Below are positions 8,453 to 15,956 of a stretch of 33,579 bases of DNA, one piece after another. The position numbers and the translations under genes were made by a program. The notes beneath the pieces are model-generated. The model did not search any database. It was not told the origin of the DNA and saw only the letters and a list, made by a program, of their open reading frames with translations. The stretch is from NCBI GenBank assembly GCA_001799695.1, contig MGTY01000128.1:330-33908 (forward strand). Reading direction: 5' to 3'. The stretch comes from Elusimicrobia bacterium GWA2_69_24. GTDB taxonomy: Bacteria; Elusimicrobiota; Elusimicrobia; UBA1565. Numbering within the stretch: the first letter of the stretch is position 1; every line of letters begins with the position of its first letter.

Positions 8453-8481
8453 TTGACAACCCCACTATACGGATGTATAGT
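8453..8481 (+). promoter_or_regulatory. Sigma70-type promoter of the efflux operon
   Basis: A perfect -35 TTGACA (8453-8458), a 17-base spacer and -10 TATAGT (8476-8481) predict a start near 8488 and a leader of about 24 bases with an AGGAGAG ribosome-binding site before the ATG at 8512. It is the strongest consensus promoter in the window. Confidence 0.85.
8464..8481. promoter_or_regulatory. TetR-type operator O1
   Basis: Perfect inverted repeat ACTATAC-GGAT-GTATAGT (7-4-7). It covers the spacer and the entire -10 box of the tetR promoter, a position suited to repression by the TetR protein encoded immediately downstream. Confidence 0.75.
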
Positions 8482-8496
8482 TATACTGTCGTATAA
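8481..8496. promoter_or_regulatory. TetR-type operator O2
   Basis: Perfect inverted repeat TTATAC-TGTC-GTATAA (6-4-6), sharing the TATAC-N4-GTATA core with O1. Its centre is 16 bp from the O1 centre and it covers the predicted transcription start. The tandem arrangement suggests binding of two TetR dimers. Confidence 0.7.
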
Positions 8497-8511
8497 TAAA
8501 GGAGAGCCGCC

Positions 8512-9147
8512 ATGCCCAGACCTTCCCGGAACACGGACCTGCTGCTGATCGCAGCCGGCAAGAAGCTCCTGCCCGCGACGGGGGTCTCGGGGCTGAGCCT
8601 GCGCAAGGTGGCCGCCGCCGCCAAGGTGAACCTCGGGATGTTCTCCTATCACTTCGGCTCCAAGCGGGAGTTCACGCGCCGGGTGCTCCAGGACATCTAC
8701 GAGGAGTTCTTCAAGGATTTCACCCTGGAGTCGTCCCGCGGCGCGGATCCCGAGGCCCGCCTCGAGGCGGCCCTGTGCCGGCTGGGGCGCTTCGCGGCTG
8801 AGAACCGCGGGCTCCTGGTGGCGCTGCTGCGCGACGCCATCGACGGCGACCCGGAGGTCCTGCGCTTCGCCAAGGAGAACCTGCCCCGGCACCTGGGGAT
8901 CATCACCGGGCTCGTCCGGGAGTGCCGCCGGAAGGGACTCCTGGGGGACGCGCCCTTGCCGCAGCTCATTCCGTTCCTGATCGTGAGCGTGGTGGCGCCC
9001 AACGCGGTCGCGGGGCTCCTGGAGCGCACCTTGCCCAAGCTCCCCTTCGGCCTGCCCTTGGCGCTGTTCAAGCCCATGCTCCTGTCGGAGGAAGCCAACC
9101 GCTTCCGGGCCAAGGCCGCCATCAAGGGCCTGGGGAGGGTGGTATGA
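8512..9147 (+). CDS. TetR/AcrR-family transcriptional regulator (CecR-like)
   Basis: Protein of 211 residues with an N-terminal helix-turn-helix of the TetR type (GVSGLSLRKVAAAAKVNLGM, about residues 24-43, then FSYHFGSKREF) and a helical ligand-binding C-terminal domain. It begins an operon encoding a TolC-MFP-ABC efflux system and most likely represses it, releasing DNA when a toxic substrate binds. The context matches E. coli CecR (YbiH) upstream of ybhGFSR. Two perfect inverted repeats over its own promoter are the likely operators. The ATG start has a good AGGAG ribosome-binding site, and the stop overlaps the tolC-like start by ATGA. Ligand unknown. Confidence 0.93.
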   Translation: MPRPSRNTDLLLIAAGKKLLPATGVSGLSLRKVAAAAKVNLGMFSYHFGSKREFTRRVLQDIYEEFFKDFTLESSRGADPEARLEAALCRLGRFAAENRGLLVALLRDAIDGDPEVLRFAKENLPRHLGIITGLVRECRRKGLLGDAPLPQLIPFLIVSVVAPNAVAGLLERTLPKLPFGLPLALFKPMLLSEEANRFRAKAAIKGLGRVV

Positions 9148-10487
9148 GGCTCGGGATACTCCTGCTGACTTTCCTCTGGAGGCCCGCCTGGTGCGCGGCC
9201 CCGGTGCTCAAGGTCGGACTGGCGGAGTCCGAGAAGGCGGCGCTCGCGAACTCGTCGACCCTCAAAGCCGTGGACGCGGAGCTCTCCGCCGCCCGAGCCC
9301 GGGCCGACGGACGCTGGTCCCGGCTCTGGCCCAGGCTCACGGCCGAGGCGAACTGGAGGTACCTGAGCGAGGTCCCGGCCCTGACCGTGGCCGGCAGGAC
9401 GCAGAGGCTGGGCGACAACGAGAGCTATTCCATCGGCCCGTCCTTGGGCTGGACGCTCTGGGACCAGGGCGAGGTGAGGGAATCCTGGAAGAGCGCCCTG
9501 GCCGCCTCGCGGGCCAAGGGACATGAGCGCAAGGACTTGGAAAGACAGGTCCTCCTGCGCACCCGGGTGGCCTACTTCCAGGCCCAGCTCGCCCTGGAGC
9601 AGGTGCGCCTCCTGGCCGACTCCCTGCGCCTGGCGCAGACGCAGCACAAAGACATCGACAACCGCCGCAAGGCCGGGGCCTCGAGCTTCATAGACTCCCT
9701 GTCCGCCCACCAGGACGTGCTCTCCCGGGCCCGGCTGTTCCGGCAGGCCCGCACCGAACTGGCGGAGGCCCTGCGCGACCTTTTCGCCTTGACCGGCACG
9801 GAGCCGCAAGCCGAACTGTCCTTGCCGCTGGACTCCGATTCGGCGGCCCAGCCGCCGGAGGGGACCGAGCCGGCCAGCGCCGCCGTGAGCCTGGACCCGC
9901 TGGAGGAGGCCATGACCGCGCTCTCCCCGGCCGCCGCGGCCGCCTTCGACGAGACTCACCCGGCCCTGCGCCGGCTGGCCGAGACGGCCGAGTCCTGGGA
10001 ACGCTCGGCGCGAAGCGCCCGCGCGGGCCTATGGCCGAGGCTCTATCTCACGGCCCGCACCAGTCTGGACTATCCGAACGGGCCGGTCCTGGAATCCTAT
10101 CACCAGAACATGGTCGGCGTCGCGGCGGGCTTGCCGCTGTTCGAGTCCGGCCGGACGCGCCAGGAGGCCGAGGAGGGGGAGTTCCTGGCCCAGGCCGCCC
10201 GGAGCCGCATGGACCAGGCGCGCCAGGACCGGCTGCGCGACCGGCACAAGGCCCAGGACCGCCTGCTGGGCCTGCAGGCCCAGCGCGAGCTCGACCGGGT
10301 CTCGGTCAAAGAGACCAAGGACCTCTCGACCCGGATCTACGATTCCTACATCGCGGGCCGCTCCACCTTCATCGAGGTGCAGGGAGCGAACCTGCGCGAG
10401 CTGGAAGCCCGGGTCGGCGCGGTCCGCACGGACGCCCAGACCCTCATGCAGCTGGCCGTCCTGGCCGAACTGTCGGGGAAGGAGTGA
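9144..10487 (+). CDS. TolC-family outer-membrane efflux channel
   Basis: Outer-membrane factor of 447 residues with a signal peptide (MRLGILLLTFLWRPAWCA). The body is the repeated alpha-helical/beta organisation of TolC proteins: long heptad-rich helices at about residues 25-60, 120-220 and 280-430, and short strands such as SYSIGPSLGWTLWDQGEVRE and MVGVAAGLPLFESGRTRQEAEE that correspond to the two membrane strands pairs. It forms the exit duct of the tripartite pump whose adaptor and ABC parts follow. The start was placed at the ATG overlapping the tetR stop (ATGA), because the reading frame extends upstream only as a shadow of tetR and this start gives the signal peptide. Confidence 0.92.
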   Translation: MRLGILLLTFLWRPAWCAAPVLKVGLAESEKAALANSSTLKAVDAELSAARARADGRWSRLWPRLTAEANWRYLSEVPALTVAGRTQRLGDNESYSIGPSLGWTLWDQGEVRESWKSALAASRAKGHERKDLERQVLLRTRVAYFQAQLALEQVRLLADSLRLAQTQHKDIDNRRKAGASSFIDSLSAHQDVLSRARLFRQARTELAEALRDLFALTGTEPQAELSLPLDSDSAAQPPEGTEPASAAVSLDPLEEAMTALSPAAAAAFDETHPALRRLAETAESWERSARSARAGLWPRLYLTARTSLDYPNGPVLESYHQNMVGVAAGLPLFESGRTRQEAEEGEFLAQAARSRMDQARQDRLRDRHKAQDRLLGLQAQRELDRVSVKETKDLSTRIYDSYIAGRSTFIEVQGANLRELEARVGAVRTDAQTLMQLAVLAELSGKE

Positions 10488-10491
10488 GCCC

Positions 10492-11217
10492 ATGAAGAAG
10501 AAGATCATCGTCCTCGCCGCCGTCCTGCTCGCCGCCAGCGCGGCCGCCTGGCGCCTGACCCGGACCCGGGAGTTCCTCTACGCCGGCACGGTGGAGGCCA
10601 CGGAAGTGGACCTCTCGGCCCGGGTCTCCTCCGTCATCGGTTCCTTCGACGCCAAGGAAGGGGCCTCCGTGAAGAAGGGCGAGACGCTGCTGACCCTCTC
10701 CTGCGAGGACCTCAAGCTCGCCGCCGAGATCGCGAAGAAGGACTATGACCGGGCCGCCCAACTCAGGCATAACGGCTCCATCCCCATAGAGGCCTACGAC
10801 CGCGCCCTCTACAAGCGCGATGACGCGGCCCTGCGCGTGGACTGGTGCCGGGTCCAGGCGCCCCTGGACGGCGTGGTGCTGAGCACCTATCGTGAGGCGG
10901 GCGAACTCGTGAACCCGGGGACCAAGCTCCTCACCTTGGCCGACCTGCGCGAGGTCTGGGCCGTGGTCTACGTGCCCCAGCCCCTGCTGTCCCGGCTCCA
11001 CTTGGGGCTGGAGGTCGCGGCGCTGGTCTCGGAGGCTCCGGACCGGACATTCGTCGGCAGGATATCCCACATCAACGACGAGGCGGAATTCACTCCCAAG
11101 AACGTGCAGACCCGCGCCGAGCGCACGCGCCTGGTGTTCGGGGTCAAGCTCGTGTTCCCGAACGCGGACGGAGCGCTCAAGCCGGGGATGACGGTGGAAG
11201 CGCGGCTCCCCGGATGA
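10492..11217 (+). CDS. HlyD/YbhG-type membrane-fusion (periplasmic adaptor) protein
   Basis: Protein of 241 residues with an N-terminal membrane anchor (about residues 4-20), a biotinyl-lipoyl half-motif (VSSVIGSFDAKEGASVKKGE), a short helical hairpin (about residues 72-115), and the second lipoyl half ending WCRVQAPLDGVVLSTYREAG. A beta-barrel segment follows (VYVPQPLLSRLHLGLEVAAL), and the C-terminus is PGMTVEARLPG. It links the inner-membrane ABC transporter to the TolC-like channel. The protein is shorter than typical YbhG-like adaptors because the coiled-coil hairpin is brief. It begins four bases after the tolC-like stop and overlaps the next gene by ATGA. Confidence 0.92.
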   Translation: MKKKIIVLAAVLLAASAAAWRLTRTREFLYAGTVEATEVDLSARVSSVIGSFDAKEGASVKKGETLLTLSCEDLKLAAEIAKKDYDRAAQLRHNGSIPIEAYDRALYKRDDAALRVDWCRVQAPLDGVVLSTYREAGELVNPGTKLLTLADLREVWAVVYVPQPLLSRLHLGLEVAALVSEAPDRTFVGRISHINDEAEFTPKNVQTRAERTRLVFGVKLVFPNADGALKPGMTVEARLPG

Positions 11218-11939
11218 GCGTCGGTGTCGAGACCTCGGGACTGCGCAAGCGCCTCAAGGCGAACGAGGCGCTCTCCGGCGTGACCCTGAGTTTCGAGCCC
11301 GGCGTCCTCAACGGCGTGATCGGCCCGGACGGCGCGGGCAAGACCACGCTCCTGCGCGTCCTCATCGGCCTGCTGGCACCGACCGAAGGGACGGTGGCCT
11401 ATTCCGTGGACGGACGGCCGGCCGGGTTCGACGCGATCCGGCCGGGCATGGCCTACATGCCGCAGCAGCCTAGCCTGTACCCGGACTTGAGCGTACGCGA
11501 GCACCTGGAGTTCTTCGCCGACCTCTACCGCCTGCCCGCCGCGGTGTACCGGGAGCGCTCGGAGGAGCTCCTGCGCGTCACCCGCCTGGAGCGCTTCCAG
11601 GACCGCCGCGCGGGCCGTCTGTCGGGCGGGATGTACAAGAAGCTCGGGCTGATGTGCGCCCTCCTGCAGTCGCCTTCCCTCATGCTCCTCGACGAGCCGA
11701 CCAACGGGGTGGACCCCATCTCCCGCCGGGAGTTCTGGGAGCTCCTGGGCCGGGTCACCGCCCGCAAGGTAACCGTGATCATCAGCACCGCCTACATGGA
11801 AGAGGCCGACCGCTGCGCGCGTGTGCATCTCCTGGAGGCGGGGAAGGTCCTGGCCTCCGGCGCGCCCGCCGAGCTCAAGCGCGAGCGCGGCATCAAGGGA
11901 TTCGCAGAGCTGTTCCTGCGGCTGGGAGGGGCGGCATGA
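11214..11939 (+). CDS. ABC transporter ATPase, YbhF N-terminal-half type
   Basis: Protein of 241 residues, one nucleotide-binding domain. Walker A is GPDGAGKTT (residues 37-45), the Q-loop lies in YMPQQPSLYPDLS, the signature is LSGGM, and Walker B is LMLLDEPT with catalytic Glu. The switch (H-loop) position reads ISTAYMEEADRC, with Ala where most ABC proteins have His. In E. coli this domain is the first half of YbhF; here it is a separate gene overlapping its partner by ATGA. It very likely forms a heterodimer with the next gene product, powering the two ABC-2 permeases. The missing His predicts that its own ATP site hydrolyses poorly (family knowledge applied by inference). Confidence 0.93.
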   Translation: MSVGVETSGLRKRLKANEALSGVTLSFEPGVLNGVIGPDGAGKTTLLRVLIGLLAPTEGTVAYSVDGRPAGFDAIRPGMAYMPQQPSLYPDLSVREHLEFFADLYRLPAAVYRERSEELLRVTRLERFQDRRAGRLSGGMYKKLGLMCALLQSPSLMLLDEPTNGVDPISRREFWELLGRVTARKVTVIISTAYMEEADRCARVHLLEAGKVLASGAPAELKRERGIKGFAELFLRLGGAA

Positions 11940-12685
11940 GCGCTCCCGGCGTGGAAGTGTCGGAGCTCGTGGTCCGCTTCGGCGATTTCACGGCCGTGGA
12001 CCGGGTCTCCTTCACGGTCGAGCGCGGGGAGGTGTTCGGCTTCCTGGGCGCCAACGGAGCGGGCAAGACCACGACCATCCGCGTGCTCTGCGGCCTGCTC
12101 TTGCCCACTTCGGGGAGCGCGCGCGTGGCGGGACTGGATTTCTCGGACGGCGGCAAAGCCATCAAGTCCAAGGTCGGCTACATGTCCCAGAAGTTCACCC
12201 TCTACCCGGACCTTACCGCGGGCGAGAACCTGGCGTTCGCGGCGGGCCTGCGCAAACTGGACCCCGGCCTGGCGCGCGAGCGCACGCGCGAGCTCCTCGA
12301 CTTCATCGGGTTCACCCCCGCGCTGACGGTCCTGGTCCGCGACCTGCCGGGGGGGTTCAAGCAGGAACTCGCCTTGGCCGCGGCCATGATGCACGCCCCC
12401 GAGGTGGTATTCCTGGACGAACCCACCTCGGGCGTGGCCCCGGCCGGCCGGGTGCGCTTCTGGGAGCTCATCTACAAGCTGGCGGGCGCCGGCAAGACCG
12501 TGCTCGTCACCACGCACTACATGGACGAAGCCGAGCGCTGCGGCCGCGTCGCCCTCATGCGCGCGGGCAAGCTCATCGCGCTCGACTCGCCCGCCGCCCT
12601 GAAGCGCGAAGCCTTTCCGAAGCCCGGAGCCGCCCCGTCTTTGGAGGACGTGTTCGTCAAGCTCGTCGAGGGGGCGGACCGGTGA
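11936..12685 (+). CDS. ABC transporter ATPase, YbhF C-terminal-half type
   Basis: Protein of 249 residues, the second nucleotide-binding domain. Walker A is GANGAGKTTT (about residues 38-47), the Q-loop YMSQKFTLYPDLT, Walker B VVFLDEPT, and the H-loop VTTHYMDEAERC with the expected His. The signature is a variant, LPGGFKQE, as in YbhF second halves. The D-loop reads SGVAP, lacking the usual Asp (SGVDP). With the preceding ATPase it should form one canonical site (this Walker A and His with the partner LSGGM) and one degenerate site. The start is the ATG overlapping the preceding stop (ATGA); the frame stays open further upstream only as a shadow. GTGA overlap with the next gene. Confidence 0.93.
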   Translation: MSAPGVEVSELVVRFGDFTAVDRVSFTVERGEVFGFLGANGAGKTTTIRVLCGLLLPTSGSARVAGLDFSDGGKAIKSKVGYMSQKFTLYPDLTAGENLAFAAGLRKLDPGLARERTRELLDFIGFTPALTVLVRDLPGGFKQELALAAAMMHAPEVVFLDEPTSGVAPAGRVRFWELIYKLAGAGKTVLVTTHYMDEAERCGRVALMRAGKLIALDSPAALKREAFPKPGAAPSLEDVFVKLVEGADR

Positions 12686-13800
12686 GCCTCCTGGACTGGC
12701 GCCGGACGCTCTCCATCAGCCGCAAGGAGGTCCGCCACGTCCGGCGCGATCCGTTCACCTTGGCCCTGGCCCTGGGTCTGCCGGTGCTGTTGGTGACCTT
12801 CTTCGGTTTCGCGATCGACTTCGAAGTGCGCGACATCGGCCTGTCCGTCCATGACCAGGACGACAGCCGCGCCTCGCGGCAGCTGGCCGAGGTGTTCTCG
12901 AGCTCGGGCTTCTTCCGGCTCCAGAAGGCCGAGGACCCGGGCCGGCTCCTGCGCGAACTCGACTCCGAGCGGGCCTCGGCCGTGCTCGTGATCGAACCGG
13001 GCTTCGGCAAGGACGCGGGGGCGGGCCGGGGCGCCTCCGCCCAGCTCATCCTCGACGGAGCGGATAACACCCGCGCCAGCGCCATGCTGGGCTACCTGCC
13101 CGGCATCACCGCCGCGGCCCAAGCGCGGCTCCTGGGCTCCGCGCCGCCGCAGCCCGCCCGCCTGCGCACGCGCTTCCTCTACAACCCCGAACTCAACAGC
13201 CGCTGGTTCGTCATCCCCGGCCTTACGGTGGTGGTGGTGGGGCTGTTGGCCATCCTGCTCACCGCGCTCACGGTGGCGCGCGAGTGGGAGAACGGCTCCA
13301 TGGAGCTCCTGCTCTCGACCCCGGTGCGCCCTCTCGAGATCATCCTGGGCAAGCTCCTGCCCTACGTGGTCCTGTGCTTCCTGGGCGCCGGCGTCGTCTA
13401 CCTGACCGCGCGCCTGGGCTTCGGCGTGCCGTTCCGGGGGAGTCATCTCCTGGCCGTCGCGGCGGGCGCCATGTTCCTGCTGGCCTGCCTGTCCTGGGGG
13501 CTGCTCATCTCCGTGGCCACCCGCCAGCAGCAGCTGGCCATGCAGCTCTCCTTGATCTCCGGACTCCTGCCGTCGCTGCTCCTCTCAGGCTTCGTGTTCC
13601 CCATCGAGAGCATGCCGCCGTTCTTCCAGTACTTCACCTCCATCCTGCCGCAAAAGTGGTTCATGATCGTGGCCCGGGGCGAATTCCTCAAAGGGGCCGG
13701 GGTCCTGGACCTGGCCAAACCGCTTTTGGCCCTTTTCGTCATGGACGCGGTGCTGATCACCGCCGCGCTCAAACGCTTCAAGCGGGACCTCGAGCCATGA
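12682..13800 (+). CDS. ABC-2 type permease (YbhS-like)
   Basis: Inner-membrane subunit of 372 residues. The ABC-2 layout is clear: one N-terminal helix (FTLALALGLPVLLVTFFGFA, about residues 30-50), a large periplasmic domain (about 52-175), then five helices from about 178 onward. The cytoplasmic coupling segment AREWENGSMELLLSTPVRP is the conserved ABC-2 motif for contact with the ATPase. A GTG start overlapping the previous stop (GTGA) is chosen because the frame upstream is a shadow of the ATPase gene. It pairs with the next gene as a heterodimeric pore that exports a drug or lipid-like substrate; the substrate is unknown. Confidence 0.92.
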   Translation: MSLLDWRRTLSISRKEVRHVRRDPFTLALALGLPVLLVTFFGFAIDFEVRDIGLSVHDQDDSRASRQLAEVFSSSGFFRLQKAEDPGRLLRELDSERASAVLVIEPGFGKDAGAGRGASAQLILDGADNTRASAMLGYLPGITAAAQARLLGSAPPQPARLRTRFLYNPELNSRWFVIPGLTVVVVGLLAILLTALTVAREWENGSMELLLSTPVRPLEIILGKLLPYVVLCFLGAGVVYLTARLGFGVPFRGSHLLAVAAGAMFLLACLSWGLLISVATRQQQLAMQLSLISGLLPSLLLSGFVFPIESMPPFFQYFTSILPQKWFMIVARGEFLKGAGVLDLAKPLLALFVMDAVLITAALKRFKRDLEP

Positions 13801-14873
13801 ACCGGACCCTGCTCGCTTTCCTGCGCAAGGAGCTCATGCAGACGCTGCGGGACCCGCGCATGCGGGTGATCCTCTTCATCATGCCGGTCGTGCAGATGAC
13901 CGTCTTCGGCTTGGCGCTGTCGACCGAGGTGCGCGACATCCGGCTCCGGGTGCTCCGGGAGCCCGGGGACAGCGCCATGGCCAGGCTGGAGGAACGGTTC
14001 TACGCTTCGGGCTGGTTCGTCCCGGCGGCGGGGGGAGGGGAGACGGATTCCGACGCGACCCTGTACGCCCCCCCGGGAGGGTTCCGGCGCGCGATGGAGC
14101 GGGGCGAGGGGGACGTCCAACTGATCGTGGACGCCGTGAACGCGGCCAAGGCGCGGGCCATCGAGGCTTACGCGAACGCGATCCTGGCCGGGTTCCTCAG
14201 GAGCGGACTCGGACCCGGGGAGCCCCCGCCCGCGATCGACCTGGACGTGCGCGTCCTCTACAACCCGGCCATGGAGTCCGCCGTGTTCATGGTGCCCGGG
14301 GTCATGAGCATGATACTGTGCCTGGTCACCATCGTGCTCACCAGCATGTCCTTCGCCCGGGAGCGGGAGGGGGGAACCTTCGAGACCATCGTCTCGGCGC
14401 CCCTGCACGATTGGGAGATCATCCTGGGCAAGACCCTGCCCTACATACTCCTGGGCCTGGTCGACGCCGCGCTCGTGATCACGGCGGGGGTCCTCCTGTT
14501 CTCGGTACCCCTGCGCGGACCGCTATGGATACTGGCTCTCTCCGCCTTCGTCTTCATCATCACGACCGTGAGCGTCGGGACACTCATATCCACCATCGCC
14601 GACAGCCAGCAGCAGGCGATGCTGGGGGGTTTCCTTTTCCTGTTCCCGGCCATCCTCATGTCCGGGATCATGTTCCCGGTCGAGAACATGCCTCCCGCCA
14701 TCGCCTGGGTGGCCCATCTCGACCCGCTGATGTATTTCGTGCGGCTCCTGCGCAACGTCCTCCTCAAGGGCGGCGACCCCTGGGTGGTCGGCTCGAACCT
14801 GGCCGTCCTCGCGGCCATGGCTTGCGGCGCGGCGGCCCTCGCCTTCAAGCGGTTCCGGCAGACGCTCAACTGA
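13797..14873 (+). CDS. ABC-2 type permease (YbhR-like)
   Basis: Second permease of 358 residues with the same layout: N-terminal helix (VILFIMPVVQMTVFGLALS), a periplasmic domain to about residue 160, and five C-terminal helices. The coupling motif is AREREGGTFETIVSAPL. The final helical region includes SGIMFPVENMPPAIAWVAHL, a conserved ABC-2 segment. It overlaps the first permease by ATGA and ends the efflux operon 12 bases before the second copy of the 37-bp repeat. The two permeases are clearly paralogous, matching the YbhS-YbhR pair of E. coli. Confidence 0.92.
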   Translation: MNRTLLAFLRKELMQTLRDPRMRVILFIMPVVQMTVFGLALSTEVRDIRLRVLREPGDSAMARLEERFYASGWFVPAAGGGETDSDATLYAPPGGFRRAMERGEGDVQLIVDAVNAAKARAIEAYANAILAGFLRSGLGPGEPPPAIDLDVRVLYNPAMESAVFMVPGVMSMILCLVTIVLTSMSFAREREGGTFETIVSAPLHDWEIILGKTLPYILLGLVDAALVITAGVLLFSVPLRGPLWILALSAFVFIITTVSVGTLISTIADSQQQAMLGGFLFLFPAILMSGIMFPVENMPPAIAWVAHLDPLMYFVRLLRNVLLKGGDPWVVGSNLAVLAAMACGAAALAFKRFRQTLN

Positions 14874-14885
14874 CCCGGAACGCGC

Positions 14886-14922
14886 CCCCAATCCTCGGCT
14901 AAGCAGCTGTGCCCGGGCACAG
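14886..14922 (+). repeat. 37-bp repeat unit, copy 2
   Basis: CCCCAATCCTCGGCTAAGC (14886-14904), two bases, then CTGTGCCCGGGCACAG (14907-14922). It is the inverted counterpart of 8403-8439, with mismatches only at one position of the 19-mer and in the two-base linker. It begins 12 bases after the last efflux gene. No T-tract follows. Confidence 0.8.
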
Positions 14923-15101
14923 TCGTCCCCGCGATTCACGGGCGCATGAAGTCATCTCGATGGAGCCCGCTTCCGTGATCCAGACACGGCGTCGATACCT
15001 GAGGGGCTCCCGGTTTGTAGGACCACAGTTGACCTCTCGGGCGATTTCCCTGACGGAGACGCGAGGCACTATATTTCCTATCCACCCGCCGGGCCAAGCC
15101 T

Positions 15102-15131
15102 TGTCCGCCCTACCCCTGTCCGCCCTGCCCC
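15102..15131 (+). repeat. Two tandem 15-bp repeats
   Basis: TGTCCGCCCTACCCC (15102-15116) is followed directly by TGTCCGCCCTGCCCC (15117-15131), one mismatch. They lie in the 296-base intergenic stretch 14874-15169, which otherwise shows only the 37-bp repeat and no clear gene. Confidence 0.7.
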
Positions 15132-15169
15132 TTGAGTCGAGGCTGAAAATCTTCCAGAATATCGCTGAT

Positions 15170-15760
15170 ATGAAGAGTTTCCTCGCTTTCCTCCTATTCC
15201 TGTTCGTCCTGTTCGATTCGGCCGTGTTCTTCTACTGGTGGACCCACCCCAAGGGCGCCAAGCAGATGGGCTTCTCCGGCAAGGTCCCCTTCACCGTGCC
15301 GTTCCCCCTGCCTTGGGCGGCGGGCGGCGGCAAGGACCTGGCCGAGGCCCCGGCGGAAGGCGCCGAGGACCAGGCCTCGGGGGAACCCGGCGCGGACGCC
15401 TCGGCCAAGCCGCAGGTCAAGACCGCCGCGGCTCCCGCGCAGACCCCCGGCGGACGCAAGGGCGCCCAGCCGACCCCGGCGAAAGCGGGCAAGCCCGGCG
15501 GCTGCCGCACGGCCAAGCAGTGCAGCCAGTACTGCCTCGACACGGCGCACCGGGACGAGTGCCAGAACTACTGCATGGTGAGCGCCCACCGCAAGGAATG
15601 CCTCCGCTGGGACAAGCTGATCTCCCGGCCGGAAGAGGCGGAGGAAGGAGCCGCGCCCGCGGAAGCGCCCGCCGAGGGCGAGGAAGGGTCCGGAGAAGCC
15701 CCGGCCAAGGGCAAGAAGAAGGGCGGCCTCCTGGACGACGACGCCTTCGGCGGCATCTAG
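15170..15760 (+). CDS. Membrane-anchored protein with Cys-rich motif, function unknown
   Basis: Protein of 196 residues, not assigned to a characterised family. It has an N-terminal membrane anchor or signal (FLAFLLFLFVLFDSAVFFYWW, roughly residues 3-23, by hydrophobicity), then an Ala/Pro/Glu/Lys-rich low-complexity linker. A compact motif follows at about residues 107-143, where Cys residues are spaced C-x5-C-x3-C-x9-C-x3-C-x8-C with interspersed His and acidic residues (KQCSQYC, RDECQNYC, RKECLRW). The tail is again low complexity and basic, ending DDDAFGGI. Similar Cys repeats occur in uncharacterised proteins of candidate phyla, from memory. The reading frame is open back to 14909, but the ATG at 15170 gives the hydrophobic N-terminus, so it was chosen. 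Metal binding or disulfides are possible. Confidence 0.65.
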   Translation: MKSFLAFLLFLFVLFDSAVFFYWWTHPKGAKQMGFSGKVPFTVPFPLPWAAGGGKDLAEAPAEGAEDQASGEPGADASAKPQVKTAAAPAQTPGGRKGAQPTPAKAGKPGGCRTAKQCSQYCLDTAHRDECQNYCMVSAHRKECLRWDKLISRPEEAEEGAAPAEAPAEGEEGSGEAPAKGKKKGGLLDDDAFGGI

Positions 15761-15804
15761 CCGCCGCACTCCCCACCGGCGCCCATCCCTATCCTTTCAA
15801 CTCT

Positions 15805-15890
15805 GTCATTCCGGCGCAAGCCGGAATCCAGGCCTGCCGTTCTCCGTCGAAAACATGAAAAGCTTGGATCCCGGCTTTCGCCGGGATGAC
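15805..15890. repeat. Dispersed paired-hairpin repeat (GTCATTCC...GGGATGAC type)
   Basis: The element begins GTCATTCCGGCGCAAGCCGG and ends CCCGGCTTTCGCCGGGATGAC in inverted orientation, each end forming its own hairpin, with about 35 bases between. This is the widespread intergenic repeat whose translations read like RHPGESRDP or LDSGLRRND. It lies between convergent genes. Such elements are dispersed in many bacterial genomes and are often attributed to REP-like or transposase-mobilised sequences. Confidence 0.8.
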
Positions 15891-15913
15891 GACATCTGTT
15901 GACTCCCGGGATT

Positions 15914-15933
15914 GACTCTGTCTGGACAGAGTC
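15914..15933. repeat. 9-2-9 inverted repeat between convergent genes
   Basis: GACTCTGTC (15914-15922) and GACAGAGTC (15925-15933) form a perfect 9-bp stem with a two-base spacer. It lies 24 bases beyond the end of the acyl-CoA dehydrogenase gene. There is no T-run on either side, so it could be a weak or Rho-assisted end signal or a protein site. Confidence 0.5.
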
Positions 15934-15956
15934 GGCGGGACTCGGGGGGAGCGCGG

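Noticed and set aside
14909..15169. N-terminal extension of the Cys-rich protein back to 14909
   Set aside because: It would begin inside the palindromic repeat and bury the hydrophobic segment; the ATG at 15170 gives a normal membrane-targeting N-terminus.
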